Shown piece after piece: positions 1 through 13,000 of a stretch of 64,000 nt of DNA. The notes under the pieces are model-generated. The model was not told the DNA's origin and did no database searches. It saw nothing but the letters and a program-made list of their open reading frames with translations. The DNA comes from Nepenthes gracilis (lineage: Eukaryota; Streptophyta; Magnoliopsida; Caryophyllales; Nepenthaceae): contig BSYO01000035.1 in NCBI GenBank assembly GCA_033239525.1, forward strand, positions 2,266,965 to 2,330,964, written 5' to 3'. Each line of letters opens with the position of its first letter. Position 1 is the first letter of the stretch. Made by a program: the position numbers and the translations under genes.

Positions 1-614
1 TTTAATTATTTAAATAAATATGATTATTTGAATGAACGTGATTGATCAAATAGAGATAAATTACAGCTGAAGTGTCTCTTTATAAGCAGTCCTAATAGAG
101 ATGACTATTTAGAAACGATACGAGTGGGCATTTTTCATATACAACAAAAAAGAACGAAATATAACATTAAATCAAATCAGATATTACAAGAAGTTGTTTA
201 TTTGAAAAACTGTTTCTTTGTGCCAACCAATCCTAATTTTGTCAAAGTTTCATACATTTAAATTCGTGAAACAGAATCAAATAAGGCTTTTCACTGTGTT
301 TTCGAGATAAAGTGCTAGAACCCGTTTATATTTGTAAGAGTCAAATAGAAAGTAATTTTTAGGATGTTCTTTCATTAGATAGATGCATAATTTGAAGGTC
401 TGTCTTTCCAACACGTAATTGGTTCTTTCTTTGCTTACATATCTTCCTTCGATTATATTGATATGTAATCCCTTTCTTTTGGGGATCCTGACAGTGGGCA
501 AACAGCCTGTGCCAAGGAGCTAATCTCCCACTTCCTCTACCACTAAAGGTCTGTCAACTGCTCATTTTTCATATTCTCTGATGGCTTACTGTATACTACA
601 AAATTTTACGAGAT
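1..614. other. AT-rich DNA, no supported gene
   Basis: No exon with homology I recognise. A 74-codon open frame lies on the minus strand at 277-501. It begins MPTVRIPKRKGLHINIIEG and has no recognisable motif. It could be a fragment of a broken gene or chance, and I do not call it. Confidence 0.4.
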
Positions 615-837
615 TGAAATTATTTATTAAATTATTAAATTATCATGCTATTTTAGAATTTACAATATAGAATAGCAAATAAACAACATAGTAGTATTCA
701 TGTTTTTGAACTTTACAACTAATGCACAAACCAGGTACATGAAATGTTCTTGCGAGGTGAAACAGATTATTTATTAAATAAGTTGAATCATCATGTCATT
801 TTTTAATTTGTAATGTAGAATAACATATAAACTATAT
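615..837 (+). repeat. old tandem repeat, left part (split by a solo LTR)
   Basis: The words 'aactttacaactaatgcac' (near 710) and 'atcatgtcattttttaattt' (near 791) recur after the inserted LTR at about 2826-2940 and again near 2990. The unit is about 130-160 bp and degenerate. The array existed before the LTR inserted at 838, because the LTR target-site duplication lies inside it. Confidence 0.55.
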
Positions 838-2803
838 TGTCACCAATATGGACTAAAAGTGGGTCTTAATAATAATTATTAATAATTAAAATTCTCAAAA
901 TATAATTCCAGAATAACAATATGCAAATATAATACCTAAATTTAGGTGTAAACTGACAAAAGTCCATATAATTCTAGCGGTATCAATAATAATAGACAAT
1001 AATATCATCAATCACAGGATTGTTCCGAACTACTCGTCCGGTTAAATAAGTAGTCGCAACCTACTCAAAAGTCCGTAAAGAAAAAGGTGATGAATTAACC
1101 ATACAAACCACACAACCGATCCAATATAAATCAAAGGTTATAATATCCAAATAATCCCCATCACAATATAATGTACTAACATCAATCTAATCCATCATAT
1201 CCTCAATGTCAAAATAAATCTAATACAAATATAACCCAACTATAAAACCAATATTCACAAAGTATAAGCAAAAGTCTCTATCAGCATCCATGTCTAAACT
1301 TCTTACAATATATTCATAACCCACTAATTTAAAAAGGTTAAAAATAATAAAAATATAGGCTAAATGTTTAATAAGTATTAGTATGTAATATATAACAAAA
1401 TCGTATGTCCATAAACAAATCGAAGGAGCAAATCGATGATACAGATCCAAAATTCATAAAAGCTAAAATCCTAATATCCAATCTAACAAGTCATCCGATA
1501 TTCAAATGTGGTCTTGTATGCAAGGGGTATAACCCAAAACAAATGTCAAAGAATCCAAATGTATGAAACCAATCAAATTTGGTATCCAAATTTAAACAAC
1601 GATCAAATTGGAGAATTAAGGATTTAAAAGATTGACTTTAGGAAAGGGTTACACGTACTCCCAATAATTTAAGACCAAATTACTACTATTTAAACTCATA
1701 GGCGGGCTGCCTATATATTCTCTCATGTAGACGAGGATAAATATCACTTTCTTTTGCCATTCGTGAATAATAGGTGCAATTTTTAAATCTGTTTGAATAT
1801 ATTAATTTCATTTAATTTCTAACGATGATTTTCATAAAAATACAAATTGGAGAATGTCTGTATATCAAATGTCTAAAACTTTTCTTATTTGGCTAAAAAG
1901 TTACAAAACTTCTACTTAGGAAGTACAAATCAAAGCTTTCCACTGTGGATGAAAGTACAAATATCAAATTAAATCCAAAATCAATCCCGACTCGGAACAC
2001 ATACATAGATACCATATGTAAGGCTCATATACGAGTTTTCATGATTTTTCCTTTACAAATATTTTGATACATAAATATAACATTTTAAAATATTTACTTA
2101 TTTTTACAAAATAAGCAAAAGTTTTCAAATAATAACAAAATTGAAATAAAATCTGAAAACATCCGATAAAAATAACATGTATGCACAAATAATTAAATTG
2201 TGGCAAGTAAATTGATATGTGTATATAATAAACTCACAAAATATAAGCAAAACTAAATGAAATTTGAAATAGATTAATTATAGGGTTTAAAGATACTTAC
2301 CTTAAAGTTTTAATCTGACGAAAGGATGCTCCAAAATTTATCTTCTTCGCTTTTTCTCTCTCCTTCCCATGCAAAATGACTGAAATACAGCGCGTCATCT
2401 TTATATAAATGAACCAGTACCCAACTGTCGCCATACATCATGCTTAATCCTATCTGTCCATCAAGCACCGTGCCTAACCCTAACTGTTTAAGAGCGCCAC
2501 CTTAATCGCTCCTTGTGCACAAGTAATATGCCAACCCATGTTCAACCTTCACCTCAGACACGTATCAGGCACCCATCCATCTATCTAAATTCAACTCGAG
2601 CGGTCTAAGGGCACTCATTGGGCGCACCCAATCTACAAAAAGTGCGTGCAAGCATATGTCGGGCTTGTCTCAAGTACCGAATCTGCTTCTTTGCTCCGAT
2701 TTTTCTTCAAAATCATATTACACAATTATTTTTAATATATTTAAAATAAATCCTAAATAAATTAATAATATCAAATTAATTGGACGTGGATCAGGGTGTC
2801 ACA
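838..2803 (-). mobile_element. solo LTR (about 2 kb) with perfect 5-bp target duplication
   Basis: Starts TGTCACC and ends GTGTCACA, so it has TG...CA ends. It is flanked on both sides by TATAT (833-837 and 2804-2808). Read on the minus strand it begins TGTGACACCCTGATCC, a familiar start of plant Ty3/gypsy LTRs. A minus-strand TATA-like word (TTTATATAAAG, about 2399-2409) followed by a pyrimidine/purine-rich leader fits an LTR promoter pointing left. No internal retroviral-type coding region is present, so it is a solo LTR left by LTR-LTR recombination. The length is at the long end for an LTR. Confidence 0.72.
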
Positions 2804-3040
2804 TATATACCCAAATCAATACTTTTAAACTTCACAACTAATGCACAAATTAGGCATAGGAAATGTTATTTTTTTGTGAAATTGATAACTATGATATTAA
2901 ACGTGTGTATTGAATTACTGAATTATCATGTCATTTTATATTTTATAATACTAGATATCGTATAAACAAAATACCTGAATCAATGCTTTTGAGCTCTACA
3001 ACTAATGCACAAATTAGGCGTATGAGATGTTTTCGGTATA
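2804..3040 (+). repeat. old tandem repeat, right part
   Basis: Two further degenerate units containing 'acaactaatgcacaaattag' (about 2836 and 2999) continue the array seen at 615-837 on the other side of the solo LTR. Confidence 0.55.
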
Positions 3041-3463
3041 GAGAATATGAAATCGATATTTCTATAATTTATTGTAATCGCATTAAAAGTAAATTATATA
3101 TATTGCAGTTTGATTATTTTTTATCATTTATTTATCTATCTGAAGAGTTTTAATTAATTTTATTGAATTAGTATTAATATCTTTCTAGGTATCTAAAAAT
3201 TTTGAACCATCAATATATGTAGGTTTATACTTCTACAAAATATATGAATTTAGATTTATTAGAAGCTTTATGATTTAAATTTTATAAAACTTTATGAAAT
3301 TTAACCATTTACAAGTTATCAAAATCATCATATTAATTAACAATATAATCGAATTCATGCTTAGTGTTACTTTCTCAAAAAACTTATAATTAATCTTTTT
3401 TTGGTTATTCTTATATTTCTTTCTTCATGAAATTTTACAAATTTGTGTATAGAGTTTTAATAT

Positions 3464-3929
3464 ACAATTTTATGGATGGTGAAATTCGCTTAAAAATTGA
3501 GTACAAATGCAAAGTTAAGAATTTTGTTTAATTCAAATAAGTAAAATCACCTAACATTATCCAGGTTTAGAATTATCTCTTATACCCATAACAAATGATG
3601 GTTTATTCTATTATTTATATTATAAGAAAAGAACTGATTTCTTAATTATATTATTGTCCTTCTTTCTGTCAAAAATTAAGTATATTATGAAAATGTACAG
3701 TTTTATGGATTGTGAAATTCACTTAAAAACTAAGTACAAATGCAGAGTTAAGAATTTTTTTTTAATTCAAATAAGTAAAATCACCTAGCATTATCCAGGT
3801 TTAGAATTATCTCTTTTATCCATAACAAATGATTGTTTATTCTATCATTTATATTGTAAGAAAAGAACTGATTTCTTAAGCATATTATTGTCCTTCTTTC
3901 TGTTAAAAATTGAGTATATTATGAAAATA
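3464..3929 (+). repeat. 233-bp tandem duplication, two copies
   Basis: The segment beginning 'acaattttatggatggtgaa' at 3464 is repeated from 3697 ('acagttttatggattgtgaa'). Both copies carry 'aaatcacctaRcattatccag', 'aagaaaagaactgatttctt' and 'ttgtccttctttctgt' in the same order. Differences are scattered substitutions. No coding potential is seen, and the flanking 3041-3463 and 3930-4073 are plain AT-rich DNA. Confidence 0.75.
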
Positions 3930-4073
3930 TTTTTTTAATAAAATTATATAAAATTATAACTTTTAATTATTTTAATAAATTATTAAATATTTATCATATT
4001 TTTAAAATAATTTTAATAAGCTTATAAAGACATATCAGTATATTGACTTTAGTTACTGATTTCAATTGGACAG

Positions 4074-4307
4074 ATTGACAAAATACCCGGTGGGGTTAGA
4101 TTGGGATTTGTTACTATCGGAGATGGAGAGACTGAAGTCCTTGTACACATTGATTGTCTAGTTTTACCGACAACCGGCTCTTCAGGTCCAATTTTCAGAG
4201 CCACAAGAAATGGACCCCAGAAAGATCAATCACCTCCCGGTGAACCAAGAATTATGAAGAGCCTTCTTCAAGCACTCAAGAAGTCAGCTGAGCTAGCCAG
4301 AGGTTGA
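4074..4307 (+). CDS. isolated 3' terminal exon of an unrecognised gene
   Basis: An acceptor (ttggacag|ATT) is followed by 77 open codons in phase 0 and a TGA at 4305-4307. The translation starts IDKIPGGVRLGFVTIGDGET and ends LLQALKKSAELARG. It contains the segments EVLVHIDCLVLPTTGSSGPI and PPGEPRIMKSLLQAL. The composition is clearly protein-like (GC about 50%, against the 25-30% AT-rich surroundings) and the frame is free of stops. I do not recognise the family. No partner exon was found upstream in the window, where the two solo LTRs and tandem repeats lie. The rest of the gene is either before position 1 or lost, so this may be a surviving pseudogene exon. Confidence 0.5.
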   Translation: MDKIPGGVRLGFVTIGDGETEVLVHIDCLVLPTTGSSGPIFRATRNGPQKDQSPPGEPRIMKSLLQALKKSAELARG

Positions 4308-4324
4308 ACTGTAGTACTTAAAAT

Positions 4325-4770
4325 AATATAATATTTTATCTATTTATATATATTAATAGATCTATATAAAAATGGATAGATAAATTATATAAAAGACTAC
4401 TATTAATGAGATATTCGGAATTATCATTTGGATATATTCAATGATATAGTATTGTATCCATTCATATATATTAACAGGCCCACATAAAAATAGATAGATA
4501 GTTGGATGGATATGCAGTTACATGAAAGACTGGTATTAAGGAGATATTATGCAATTATCATTTCAATATATTTAAAAATATAATTTTTTTGATTCATATA
4601 TATTAATAGGTCCATATGAAAATAGATGAATAGATGAATGTAAATATAGTTACACAAAAGAATAGTGTTAATGAGATATTCAACAATTATCATTTTGATA
4701 TGTTTAATGATATAATGCTTTGTATATCTGTACGTGCTAATAAGTTCATATAAAAATAGATAGATCGATT
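4325..4770 (+). repeat. tandem array of ~115-125-bp units, about four copies
   Basis: The string 'tatatattaatagRtcYatat' followed by 'aaaatRgatagat', 'atgagatattc' and 'aattatcattt' recurs four times (units beginning near 4345, 4465, 4600 and 4735). The array directly follows the isolated exon at 4074-4307. Confidence 0.6.
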
Positions 4771-5382
4771 AATAATATCTCAACTGAAAGTGTCCAACTA
4801 GTTAGTAAAAGATGTATTTTCATTAAAATTTTTAATTAAAAATTAAAAAAAATTTAATTTTTAAAATTTAAAAAACTATTTTCATACTTTTTAATAATAT
4901 TTTATCTTGACCGTTAAATATTCTATCCAACTGCTAGAAATTATTCATTTTTCTATTATATCTGGATTGAGGTTGGGATTTGGGCTATCTTGATTAGAGT
5001 TTGCTAGAAAATTTATCTTATTTTTACAAAGAGTAACTGACTCTACTTATTTAAATTATCTTATATAACGTGACATATATTTAATAATTTATTAAAATAA
5101 TTAAAAATTATAATATTTTATAATTTTATTATATTTTATTAATTTTTTATTAAGTTTTTCAGTATTTTAAAACTTTCAACCGGCTAGAAAACTTTACTAT
5201 TGGTTTGACATAGATTAAAATAATATATTAGACTTGTATTTTTATTCATACTCTTTATAAATTTTAATTTATACTATTCAATTCATATATTTTTAACAGG
5301 AAGATTTTTTATTTTTATACAATAGTTAAAATTAAAATTTAACTAAATAAATAATAAAATTAAATAATTATTTAAAATATTT
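4771..5382. other. AT-rich intergenic DNA
   Basis: Long runs of A/T words with no open frame of interest, no tRNA and no recognisable repeat boundary. I see nothing else in it. Confidence 0.5.
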
Positions 5383-5387
5383 AATAT

Positions 5388-6271
5388 TGTTGCGTTTTGA
5401 GTCCCCAATTGTCGTACGGATTAATGAGCATTTAGATTTCTCGTCGTCTGGAGGTGGTCGCAAACGGATTTGGTATTCATCTCTGTTAATCCGGAGCTTG
5501 CACAACATAACTAACAAATAAAATGACAGAGGTCCGGTAAAATTTCTCCCACCGAAAACACTCCGACGCTCAAGTCAGTAACTTTTCGTAATGAACGAAA
5601 AGGGGCGCACGCTTAGAGGTGCACGAAAATCTGCCGTAAATACGTTAGGAGTGTGTGGATACATGAATGGGAGATTGGTGAGCGGGTAATAAGAGGCCAG
5701 GTTTCTAGAATACACCACAGCGGGTGGCTAACTCTTGTAGCATGAGAAGGCTGAGAAGGTCAGATCTAGAAGGTGATTTTTAGAGTTTAATTCGCGTGAC
5801 GTAAAGTCGATTATCCAGGATACAATCCCTTCCTCTATAGAAGGAGAGGGATTTTATAGGCTTTCTAGTTGGGGGTTTTGGGCTTGAGAATCTTCGTTGT
5901 AGGGATTCGTCGGCCGTTGATCGCTGATGTCAATTGCCGGTGTGTCAGTTGTTGCCTTGCGGTAATAGAGTAGACCGCCGAGTGTCACAGTTTACGCTTG
6001 GTTTACCTCTCGTGCTGGGATTGGTTGAAGAACCATAGGTAGCGGCATGAGCCGTGACTAGCAACGTTGACCTTCTCCCCATTGGCTCATTTCCTTTGCG
6101 TTACCGCTGTCACCCGACAACCGCATTAATGGGTTGCAGGCGACGCCCATTGATTATGAGTACGCACCGCCACGTAGGCTATTTTGAGACACTGGGCTGA
6201 ATCCGTTATTTGGACCGTTGCTCTGCTGGTTGGGCTTGGAAATTCCTTGGACCTTTGCACTGGACCGAACA
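5388..6271. mobile_element. solo LTR (884 bp) with near-perfect target duplication
   Basis: A GC-richer block begins TGTTGCGTTTTGAG and ends TGGACCGAACA. It is flanked by AATAT (5383-5387) and AATGT (6272-6276), one mismatch in five. It contains the LTR-like phrase 'actccgacgctcaagtcagt' and TATA-like words near 5836-5858. No internal domain or second LTR is seen, so it is a solo LTR. It lies about 640 bp upstream of the OR start codon. Confidence 0.65.
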
Positions 6272-6276
6272 AATGT

Positions 6277-6909
6277 AATATTCATTATACATTTATTTAG
6301 TTATTAATTCTTACTTATAGGTGAATGGGTTTGGAGAAATTAAGCAGAATTTTGCATTTTTATTTTGGATTTATAATTAAAAAATTAAATAATAATAACT
6401 ATTATTATTTAATATCTTAGATTTAATATTAAATAAATATTTAATATTATAAAAAAATTTAAAAATTTAACTATTTTTAATTTTTTAATTTTTTTATTAT
6501 TAGCCATTGGATTTCCATCTAAAAGCCAATTTAAAAAATCAAATTCTTATTTCTTCATAAAAAATAAAAAAATATTAAAAATATTAATGAACATGAGCCC
6601 ACTCTCTTGCTCCGCTATAAATAATTTCATATTTATCTATGAATAATATTATTTATATACTTAATTTTTTATTTAATTATATTAAAATTATTATTTTAGT
6701 GTAAAAAAAAAAATAAATAAGATTAAAATAGAATAAAATTTATATTTATTTTCTTAATAATTTTAATACAATTAAATATATAAATAATTTTTTTAGAAAA
6801 ATTTATAGATCGTTGCATCCTATTTCTTCCATGAAGAAGTGAAATCCCCGCAGTCGGTCAACTTCACCTTCCTCGCTCTTGCTTCGCATGACTGAAAAAT
6901 TATCAAAAA
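6277..6909 (+). promoter_or_regulatory. upstream region and probable 5' leader of OR
   Basis: A TATAAATA box lies at 6616-6623 in an otherwise AT-only tract. It would place transcription start near 6650 and give a leader of about 260 nt. The last 70 nt before the start codon are C/T-richer ('cttcaccttcctcgctcttg'), as is common in plant leaders. An upstream ATG at 6888 opens a different frame that overlaps the OR start (reported separately). The TSS is inferred, not shown. Confidence 0.4.
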
Positions 6910-7082
6910 ATGAGTGCTTTCCTGATCTACCACCCTTCATCGATCTCCACCATTGTCGCCACTTCTGCTCATGGTGGACGGAGTCGCTTTTCTTCGCCCA
7001 ACCTTGCTTCGCCTCCTCGGAAAACCTGTTTTTCTTCGAAGGACTCCGTCAATTCGGTGTCTCCGGGCGATAACGCGCCAAG
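6910..7082 (+). CDS. OR: OR exon 1 (transit peptide)
   Basis: Encodes residues 1-57 plus two bases of codon 58. It starts at the ATG in AAAAATGAG and ends at donor CAAG|GTACTT. The segment beginning [16 protein letters not shown] is rich in Ser, Arg and Pro and poor in acidic residues, as expected for plastid import. This part of OR is poorly conserved, so the start rests on frame, composition and total length. Confidence 0.85.
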
Positions 7083-10000
7083 GTACTTGCTTCAACCTAG
7101 GTGGTCGTAATTTGATTTTGTTTTCATTGCTTTTGTAGAAGTAATCAAACTATTGCAGTTGTTTAGGGCTTCCTTTTCATACAGTTGTTATGCTTTGGTT
7201 TTCCTTTTCGTTTTTGTTTGGCATTTGATGATAATTTGGTTCAGAACCTTTTTCAGTTTCTTTGTTATTTGCATAGAGCTTTGTTATTTACATTAGATCT
7301 GGAACCGGACCCTAGAGTCTTCGGAGTGGGTTTTTGGATTTTTCCATCAGAATTTTACGCACTATGAGATTTTTAAATCCGAAATTTATGCACTAAGAAC
7401 CTACTAAATAAGAGTTCAAAGGTTCGGGACTGGCTATTTGGTTTACCCTCCACTCAAGTCAATAAATGGATCAAACTGAGAAGTTCGAGAATGGGAGAGA
7501 GGGAAAGAAGGGGGAGAATGTTTGGAATACTAGTCTCTGAGAAGATTTTTGGGGAGAAGGTGTTATGGGAGACAAGCTTCTAACCTCTTTGGTGCAAGTT
7601 GAAGTGCTGCAGGACTTGTGTTTAATGAGCGTGAGAAGTGAGCGATGAAAGAGATCTTATAGATGCAAAGATCAGAGGATGTCTAAATCATAAGATGATC
7701 CAGTGAAGATGTGTTACCGGTCTCATTGCAACCGATGTTCCGACACCACCGACCCAACCGAGGCCCGAAAAAGCAACCGAACAATACAACCGCCTTAGAA
7801 ATATCAAGACTATGTATAGTATTATATAGCTATTATATAGATATATATTATATAGCTATATTGTTAGTTATGATCATTACTATTTTTTTTCTTTTTCGCC
7901 TTATTGATATATTTGTGGTTGGTTATTTAGTTGCAGGCGTGAGGCATGAGTTGTACTCTGTTACCCGTGCATTGAGGGGTATATACCCATGTACTGGATT
8001 CAACTGAAAGGGGAGTGAATTATACTTTCTGTTCTCTCTATCTACTCTCTCTCTTTTCCCTCTTTCTTCTTCTCTGTCTCTACGATTTCCCTTTCCCTGA
8101 TCCCCTTCGGATCTTCTGATCTCATCTTGTCTTTCCCTCACCTAGGACTCTTCCTTACTTTGCTCTGTCCAATTTGAGTTGTGTGCTTGAAGTTGTATGA
8201 GTTTTGGTGCTTTTATTGAGACCATATGGCTAAGGGGATGACGACGAGGTACAGGGCACACGATGAATCCATTGCGAGCATCATGCAGGAATTGAAGGAG
8301 CATGCAGACTGCATCTCCACCCTTTCTACTGCCACCGAACAAATCCGGCAAACTTTCAGCGAACTGCAGCAAACCCTCACTGAGATGTGCCAATCCCTAA
8401 ATCGCCTGGAACAACAATGACTCCCAACGTCAAATCCCCCTCTCTTACCCACTCCACCTGCCTTCACACTTTCATCGGCGGCACTTCGATCACCTCAACT
8501 CCTGGTTCCATTATCATTGCCTCCCACGGACTTCGTCTCACAAATCTCTTCGCATATCCGTCTCCCCAAACTCAAAATTTCGTTTTTCACCGGTGACAAT
8601 GTCACCAGCTGGCTCTTCCAAATTGAACGGTTCTTTTAGTTTCATAGCATACTACCTGACTAGAAACTGACGGTGGCGGCCTTTTACATGTCGGGTGCCG
8701 CACTACAGTGGTACCAATGGATGCATGCCACCCACCAGTTATCCACCTGGGAGGCATTTGCACGGGACCTCGAGCTATGATTCGGACCATCTTCATACTT
8801 GAACCCTAAGGCCACCTTGTATAAACTACAACAAGGAACTACACTGACGGCTTATATGACGGAGTTCGAATCACTGTCGACTCGGACACCAGGATTATCG
8901 ACCTCAAATCTGTTAAACTGTTTCATCTTGGGTCTCAAGGATGATATCCGGCGAGAACTTCTCTTGTTGAAGCCCGCGACCTTACCAGATGCAATCGGAA
9001 TGGCCAAATTGGTGGAGGAAAAGATGGAAGTCTGTTGAACGAATTGGCACCGGTCACCATTGTCCAGAACCACTACCAATTCTGTTCCAGTGATGGTAAA
9101 ACTTCCTTTTGCCAAATTACCTATAAAAAAATTGACACCGGCCGAAATGACCGACCGACGAGCAAGAGGTCTGTGTTTTAATTGTGACGAAAAATTTACC
9201 CCAGGCCATTGTTGCAATCCCCCCAAATTTTTATATATGTTGGCTGAAGAGGAGGGAGGTACCTTACCTGGGTTTCAAAATTTTGAGGCGGTTTCAGAGG
9301 AAACCAAGTTTGAGACTGACCATCTCCAGGAAGCTGATCCAACACCTCCATCACCAGATGCTATTCCAACCATTTCTTTTCATGCTCTGGAGGGACATTT
9401 CGTCCCTTCCACATTGCGGTTGCAAGGAACCATTTTCGGACAACCTATGGTTATTTTTAGTGGACAGTGGATCTACTCATAATTTTTTACAAACATGCAT
9501 GGCTAAGTATTTTGGGCTTTCGATTGAACCCTCTCATCACCTCAACGTCACCGTGGGTAATGGCGTTTCCCTGAGATGTGAAGGATTATGTACCAAAGTT
9601 TCGGTCACTTTAGGGCAAGCCTGTTTTGCGGTTGACCTATATCTATTACCAATTTATGGGGCTGATTTGGTGTTTGGAGTGCAGTGGCTCGCTACCATCG
9701 GACCAGTGTTGTTTGATTATCGCTCACTCTGGATGAGTTTTGATCATGCCGGTACGAGGCTCACCTTACACGGTTTGCCGCTAGCTTCAGTATCCACCAT
9801 GACATTGGGACAATTGAAATAAGATGACTCTACCCAGTCAGTGGCTTCCTATTTCCAACTAACTATCCTGCCTAGACAGGATACAATCCAGCCCACACTT
9901 ACTACTACTTCACTGGACTCCATCCAATTTTCCCCAGACGTTGACCCACAATTTACCCAGACACTTGGCCAAATACTCTCTTGCTTTGCCGACATCTTTG

Positions 10001-13000
10001 AACTTCCACATGGGCTACCTCCACAACAATCCACTGATCATCGTATTCCCCTAAAACAAACACTGAACCGGTGAACGTCAAACCATACCGTTATCTGCAT
10101 TTCCAAAAGACAGAAATGGAACGGCTGATTCGTGAAATGCTCGTGGAAGGGATCATTCAGCCGAGTAGTAGCTCATTTTCTTCTCCAGTTTTGTTGGTTA
10201 GAAAGAAGGATGGTAGTTGGCGCTTTTGTGTAGACTACCGAGCACTTAACGCGATCACCATTAAAGATTGGTTTCCCATACCCACTGTGGATGAATTGTT
10301 AGATGAGCTACATGGCGCCCGTGTATTTTCTAAGTTGGATCTCTGGTCTGGGTACCACCAGATGAGGATGCAAGCTGCTGACGTCCACAAGACAGCTTTC
10401 AGGACTCATGAAGGCCATTATGAGTTCTTAGTGATGCCTTTTGGTCTCTCAAATGCTCCTTCAACTTTCTAGTCTGAGATGAACAGTATTTTTCGCTTTG
10501 CCCTTCGGAAATTTGTACTTGTGTTCTTCGATGATATTCTGATTCACAGCCTGACATGGGAACTACACTGTGAACACCTTACAAGGGTGCTTCTGATTTT
10601 GTGGGACCAAAAATTCTATGCTAAACATAGCAAGTGTGAATTTGGGCGCACCCTAATCTCTTACCTGGGACACATTGTCTCAGCCAAAGGAGTTGAGGTA
10701 GATCCTGCCAAAATCACTGCTGTACAAAGGTGGCCAGAACCTACCACTGTGAAACAGCTGCGTGGATTCTTGGGGTTAGCAGGATATTGCCGTCGATTTG
10801 TCGCACGTTATTCCCAGATCACAGCACCACTCACCCAATTGCTGTGGAAGGACGCATTTATTTGGTCCCTAGAAGCCACAACAGCCTTCAGCACCCTCAA
10901 AGATGCTCTCACAACTACCTCAGTTCTGACTCTACTCAAATTTTCCAAACCATTCACCATCCAGACTAATGCGTCTAGAAGTAGTATTGGTGCTATACTG
11001 ATCCAAGCAGGGCACCCGGTTGCCTTTTTCAGCAAACAGCTAAGTACCAGACTGCAAGTTGCTTCCACTTACATCCGAGAGCTCTGTGCCATCACCGAGG
11101 CAGTAAAGAAATGGCGAAAATATTTGCTGGGGACGAAATTTCTTATCCAAACGGATCATCAGCCACTCAAAGTCCTCTTAAGCCAGACCATACACACTCC
11201 AGAGCAGCAACAGTAGATTACCAAGCTTCTAGGATACAACTTTGAGATCATTTACAAACTTGGCAAGGAGAATGGTCCGGCAGGTGCTTTATCTCGGCTT
11301 CCAGAGGGCTCCTGTCATGCCTTGTGCGCCTCTTCACAACCAGTGGTGGGTTTGATCTCTGCTCTCTGCAGTTTTTATACTAAAAATTCAGCTTCCTCTG
11401 AGCTCTTGACTGCCATACAGACTCGACCAGGTGATTTTGCACATTATTCAGTGCAAGATGGACTTGTTTTCTTCAAGGGGCGCCTCTTAGTCTCCAGTGA
11501 TTCAGCTTTGCAAAACCTCATCCTACATGAGTACCATGATTCCCCCATAGGGGGTCATGCGGGTTTCCAGCGCACCCTTGCTCGGATAGCAACAAATATT
11601 TATTGGCCACACATACGCAACGACATCCGTGAATACGTCTCCCAGTGCACTACCTGCCAACAAGCCAAATCCCTTACTATGGCACCTGCCAGCCAGCTGC
11701 AACCCCTACCCATTCTGGAAAAAATATGGGACTCAATATCCATTGACTTTATTACACACCTGCCCGCTTCCAACGGAAAAACTGTCATCTTCATGGTCGT
11801 GGACAGCCTCTCTAAATATGCTAATTTCTCAGCACTTCACTCCCACTTCACGGCAGAAGACTTGGCCAACGTTTTCATTCAGGAAATCAGCGGATTGCAC
11901 GGCATGCCTACTGAAATTATTTGACCGTGACCCTATTTTCATGAGCAAATTTTGGTAGGAATTTTTCAGATTGCAAGGCATCGCACTATACCATAGCAGC
12001 TCTTACTATCCTCAAATGGATGGACAAATAGAGGTTGTCAACCGCTATTTAAAAGACTACTTGCGCTGTTTTGTGTCTGATAATCCTTCCACCTGGCTAC
12101 GGCTCTTACCTTGGGCAGAGTGGAGTTACAATACCGCGTGGCACTCATCCACCAAAATGAGTCCCTTCGAAGCTGTGTATGGCATTCCACCACCTTCTTT
12201 GGCAGACTACCTCCATGGCACCTCCCCAATTGTGGCTGTCAATGACCTGCTCACCGCCCGAGTCTCATTGCTTACTCGGCTCAAAGCAAATCTCCAACAT
12301 GCCTAGCTAAGCATGAAAAACCAAGCTGACGCTCATTGTTCTGACAAGGAATTTCAGGTGGGCGACTGGGTTTATGTTAAATTGCAACCGTATCAGCAAT
12401 CCACCGCTGCCCACCGACAGTCCAATAAACTGGCCAAGCGGTATTACGGGCCATTTTTGCATTAGGGAACACATTGGACCAGTAGCATACCGCTTAAATC
12501 TTCTTGCCTACTCTCATATTCATAATGTTTTTCATGTGCTATTGCTGAAATGTGGCCCTGCATAAGCACCCAGCCACTAGATCACATTACCACCGAATGC
12601 CCTGGGCAATCAGCTACTCTTATTTCCCTCCCAGATTATCGGTTTTCGCAAGACTCTACTGCACAGTGTCTTTGTTCCTCAGTTTCTTGTGCAATGGCAA
12701 TCGCAACCCGCAGTAGATGCCACTTGGGAATTGGCCGCTTAATTTATTCAAGATTTTCCTACTTTTAACCTTGAGGACAAGGTTTTGTTTGATGGGGAGG
12801 ACAATGTTACCGGTCTCATCGCAACGGACATTCTGACACCACCAACCCAACCGAGGCCCCGGAAAAGCAACCGAACAATCCAACCGCCTTGGAAATATCA
12901 AGACTACGTATAATATTATATAGCTATTATATAGATATATATACTGCTCGTTATATAGCTATACTGTTAGTTATGATTATTACTATTTTTTCCTTTTTTG

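Noticed and set aside
277..501. 74-codon minus-strand frame at the left end
   Set aside because: No family recognised and no splice or promoter context, so it could be chance in AT-rich DNA.
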